Origin: Paradesertivirga mongoliensis
GTDB taxonomy: Bacteria > Bacteroidota > Bacteroidia > Sphingobacteriales > Sphingobacteriaceae
Assembly: GCF_024436395.1 (NCBI RefSeq)
Contig: NZ_JAFMZO010000002.1
Span: forward strand, 1,054,001 to 1,118,000
Direction: 5' to 3'
Length of the DNA: 64,000 nt
The position numbers and the translations under genes were made by a program. The notes under the pieces are model-generated. The model saw nothing but the letters and a program-made list of their open reading frames with translations. It did no database searches and was not told the DNA's origin. Within the stretch, counting starts at the first letter, position 1; each line of letters opens with the position of its first letter. Positions 63,901 through 64,000 of the stretch are shown here, one piece after another.

Positions 63901-64000
63901 ACTCGTATTCAATCCCGACGGGACGTTCACTTATACGCCTGCAAATAATTTTGCGGGAGCCCAGACTTTCAGGTACTCTGTATGCGATGCCGATGGGGAA
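57920..64000 (+). CDS. giant Ig-like repeat surface protein, partial
   Basis: The frame is open to the window's right edge (at least 2,027 codons). Possible ATGs are 57920, 57956 and 57980; the hydrophobic signal segment FLNFLPVFFVLILSLCSA and a QQ cleavage region follow all three. After an N-terminal beta domain come 17 tandem Ig-like modules of about 83 residues (about residues 257-1680), of the type linked to CHU_C proteins, with cores such as GNVTVCENG, TWYDAATGG and TLTINPAP. Each has one Cys near the start and one near the end, enough for one disulfide per module. Two PKD-like domains (NVFTCNNGATTPIVF, SQEICSGKNSTPVTL) and a cadherin-like module (DDSFDARVNHVINGTVATND) follow. The end probably carries a T9SS sorting domain outside the window. 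A surface adhesin role is inferred. Confidence 0.88.
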   Translation, partial: MSKRKKQSLSIQMEATQSYFMNELRSYNSSALSALKRVSFLNFLPVFFVLILSLCSANRAYSQQPCSDIPLYEFDLRATPSKTLTGLKRQSGSCCSGTTNSIQFKIILGPNSLGVRFDLSDNSGTYTVNCVTKPLVDQSLCLTGAADGVYYVTYTKPGNDPNDYTLSAIPYLTASSNSPASAGSSSQLCAGSTLTLTANPNLTGATYTWTGPNGFTATGRTVSIPSVTAAASGTYTVVITDAAVCLTAATATATTDVTINARPDPPTSGGNVTICENGASQTLTANATAAPGMNIVWYDAATGGNVVSPATYTSTTAGSRTLYAETVNPATSCRSTTRTAVILTINPAPARPTLPGNVTVCENGISQTLTATASVPAGHSIVWYDAATGGNVVPPTFTSTTAGSATLYAEAVNNTTSCRSLSRTAVVLTINAAPMAPASSGNITQCETSSIQTLNANSALASTTGVTWYDAATGGSVVASPTLNTPGSVTYHAQYSNGTCSSVARTAVTLTINPAPLAPTLPGNVTVCENGSSQTLTATASVPAGHSIVWYDAATGGNMVSPATFTSTTAGSRTLYAEAVNNTTSCRSLARTAVTLTITAAPAAPTSSGNITQCETSPIQTLNANNALASNSGVTWYTTLTGNTSTSSPTLNTVGTVTYYAGYFNGSCSSINRTPVTLTITAAPLAPASSGNITQCETSPIQTLNANNALASTTGVTWYTASVGGSVIASPTLSATGTVTYYAQYSNGTCSSVSRTPVTLTINAAPFAPTLPGNVSVCENGTSQTLTATASVPAGHSIVWYDAATGGNVVPPTFTSTTAGSATLYAEAVNNTTSCRSLSRTAVVLTINAAPMAPASSGNITQCETSPIQTLNANSALASTTGVTWYDTATGGSVVASPTLNTPGSVTYHAQYSNGTCSSVARTAVTLTINPAPLAPTLPGNVTVCENGSSQTLTATASVPAGHSIVWYDAATGGNMVSPATFTSTTAGSRTLYAEAVNNTTSCRSLARTAVTLTITAAPAAPASSGNITQCETSPIQTLNANNALASNSGVTWYDAAANDSVVASPTLNSTGSVTYYAQYSNGTCSSILRTPVTLTITPAPPAPASSGNLSQCETNPIQTLNANSALASATGVTWYTAATGGTAVASPTLSAIGTVTYYAEYSNGTCSSVSRTPVSLTITPAPAAPASSGNITQCEASPIQTLNANDAMISSAGITWYTAASGGSVVSSPTLSNTGSVTYYAEYFNGTCSSTSRTPVVLTITPAPPAPAITASSIVECEKNPVQTLDARTVLVSQSGVTWYTAATGGTLVTSPTLSTAGIVTYYAQYFDGTCYSVPRTPVTLTITPAPAAPSVSANSITECEKSPLQTLDARTVLSSSTGVTWYTAATGGTLVSSPTLAATGTVTYYAEYFNGTCSSVVRTPVTLTITPAPVPPSVSANSITECEKRPVQTLDARTVLVSQNGVTWYTAATGGTLVTSPTLSATGTVTYYAQYFNGTCSSILRTPVTLTITPAPAPPAVSASSISECEKKPIQTLDARTVLVSQNGVTWYTSATGGTLVTSPTLSATGTVTYYAQYFDGTCSSVDRTPVILTITPAPPPPAVSSDNITQCQGTPVQTLDARAVLGSPAGVTWYTDAIGGSAVASPTLNTVGSVTYYAEAVNTAGCVSLTRTTVRLTIKALPAITPVNNVFTCNNGATTPIVFSSSLPGTTYTWTNSNPAIGLAATGTGNIPSFVATNTSNNALIARITVTPTANGCPGPSQTFTITVPKPLITNSPLSQEICSGKNSTPVTLTSNTPGATFQWSVSSSTGVSGQTALSGTDVIPTQTLFATGTSPGRIVYTITALANGCQGPSSEYAITVIPLPTQAETYGDPSKRYSITRKVPLKANTAVIGTGQWSQTSGPNNIRIDNPASPDTEISGHVPGEYSFKWTITNRICVSENALTLAVNAPPVAIDDSFDARVNHVINGTVATNDRDPDGTTLTFTQLSSPASGVLVFNPDGTFTYTPANNFAGAQTFRYSVCDADGE
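58972..59821 (+). repeat. five-module Ig duplication, unit 1 (high-identity part)
   Basis: Modules 2-6 of the Ig array are repeated as modules 7-11 at a constant offset of 1,251 bases. The first 850 bases of each unit are nearly identical (a few substitutions, such as taacgg versus tatcgg near 58994), after which similarity falls to that of ordinary neighbours. Confidence 0.85.
60223..61072 (+). repeat. five-module Ig duplication, unit 2 (high-identity part)
   Basis: This is the partner of 58972-59821. The stretch from about 60302 to 60500 matches its partner almost completely, so even the antisense reading frames are identical there. Confidence 0.85.

Noticed and set aside
1-64000. tRNA, rRNA, prophage, toxin-antitoxin or defence genes
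   Set aside because: None was recognised on either strand while reading the window.

Overview
The window looks like a chromosomal segment of a Bacteroidota bacterium, most likely a Sphingobacteriaceae-type soil or plant-litter degrader (Pedobacter/Mucilaginibacter-like). The evidence is SusC/SusD-type outer-membrane genes, a hybrid two-component system, an ECF sigma/FecR pair with an STN-bearing SusC, a Nudix-type arabinose regulator, a PorP/SprF gene and giant adhesins with a gliding-motility-type C-terminal domain. Genus is inference; there is no rRNA or tRNA gene here.

Region 1 (1-8 kb, minus strand): a probable operon of a beta-helix protein, a BNR_4 propeller protein and a GH105-type unsaturated uronyl hydrolase (cut by the window edge). 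Upstream is a large hybrid sensor kinase/regulator. This looks like a small locus for an acidic side-chain glycan such as rhamnogalacturonan or arabinogalactan.

Region 2 (8-28 kb, minus strand): an arabinan utilisation locus. Read in the direction of transcription it holds GH51, then ECF sigma factor, FecR anti-sigma, SusC, SusD, surface GH43 endo-arabinanase, a terminator, GH51, GH43 endo-arabinanase, a second GH43, GH127/GH146 beta-L-arabinofuranosidase, aldose epimerase and a GH97 enzyme.

Region 3 (28-33 kb, plus strand): a Nudix-type AraR regulator and araB-araD-araA, which turn L-arabinose into D-xylulose 5-phosphate. A shared 19-bp operator-like motif occurs in front of the epimerase gene, both GH51 genes, the sigma factor, the regulator itself and (weakly) araB. 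It ties regions 2 and 3 into one apparent regulon. No arabinose permease is visible.

Region 4 (33-38 kb): housekeeping and miscellaneous genes: a HAD hydrolase, a possible 36-residue small protein, surE - small membrane protein - lpxB as overlapping genes, a propeller lipoprotein and CsbD.

Region 5 (38-64 kb): two giant divergently transcribed surface-protein genes. The minus-strand one encodes about 6,270 residues: 44 tandem Calx-beta modules (six four-module higher-order units of about 1.39 kb inside), two cadherin-like modules, one more Calx-beta-like module and a T9SS/gliding C-terminal domain. PorP/SprF follows four bases downstream. The plus-strand one runs off the window and carries 17 Ig-like modules, each with a cysteine pair. 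Both show recent internal duplications.
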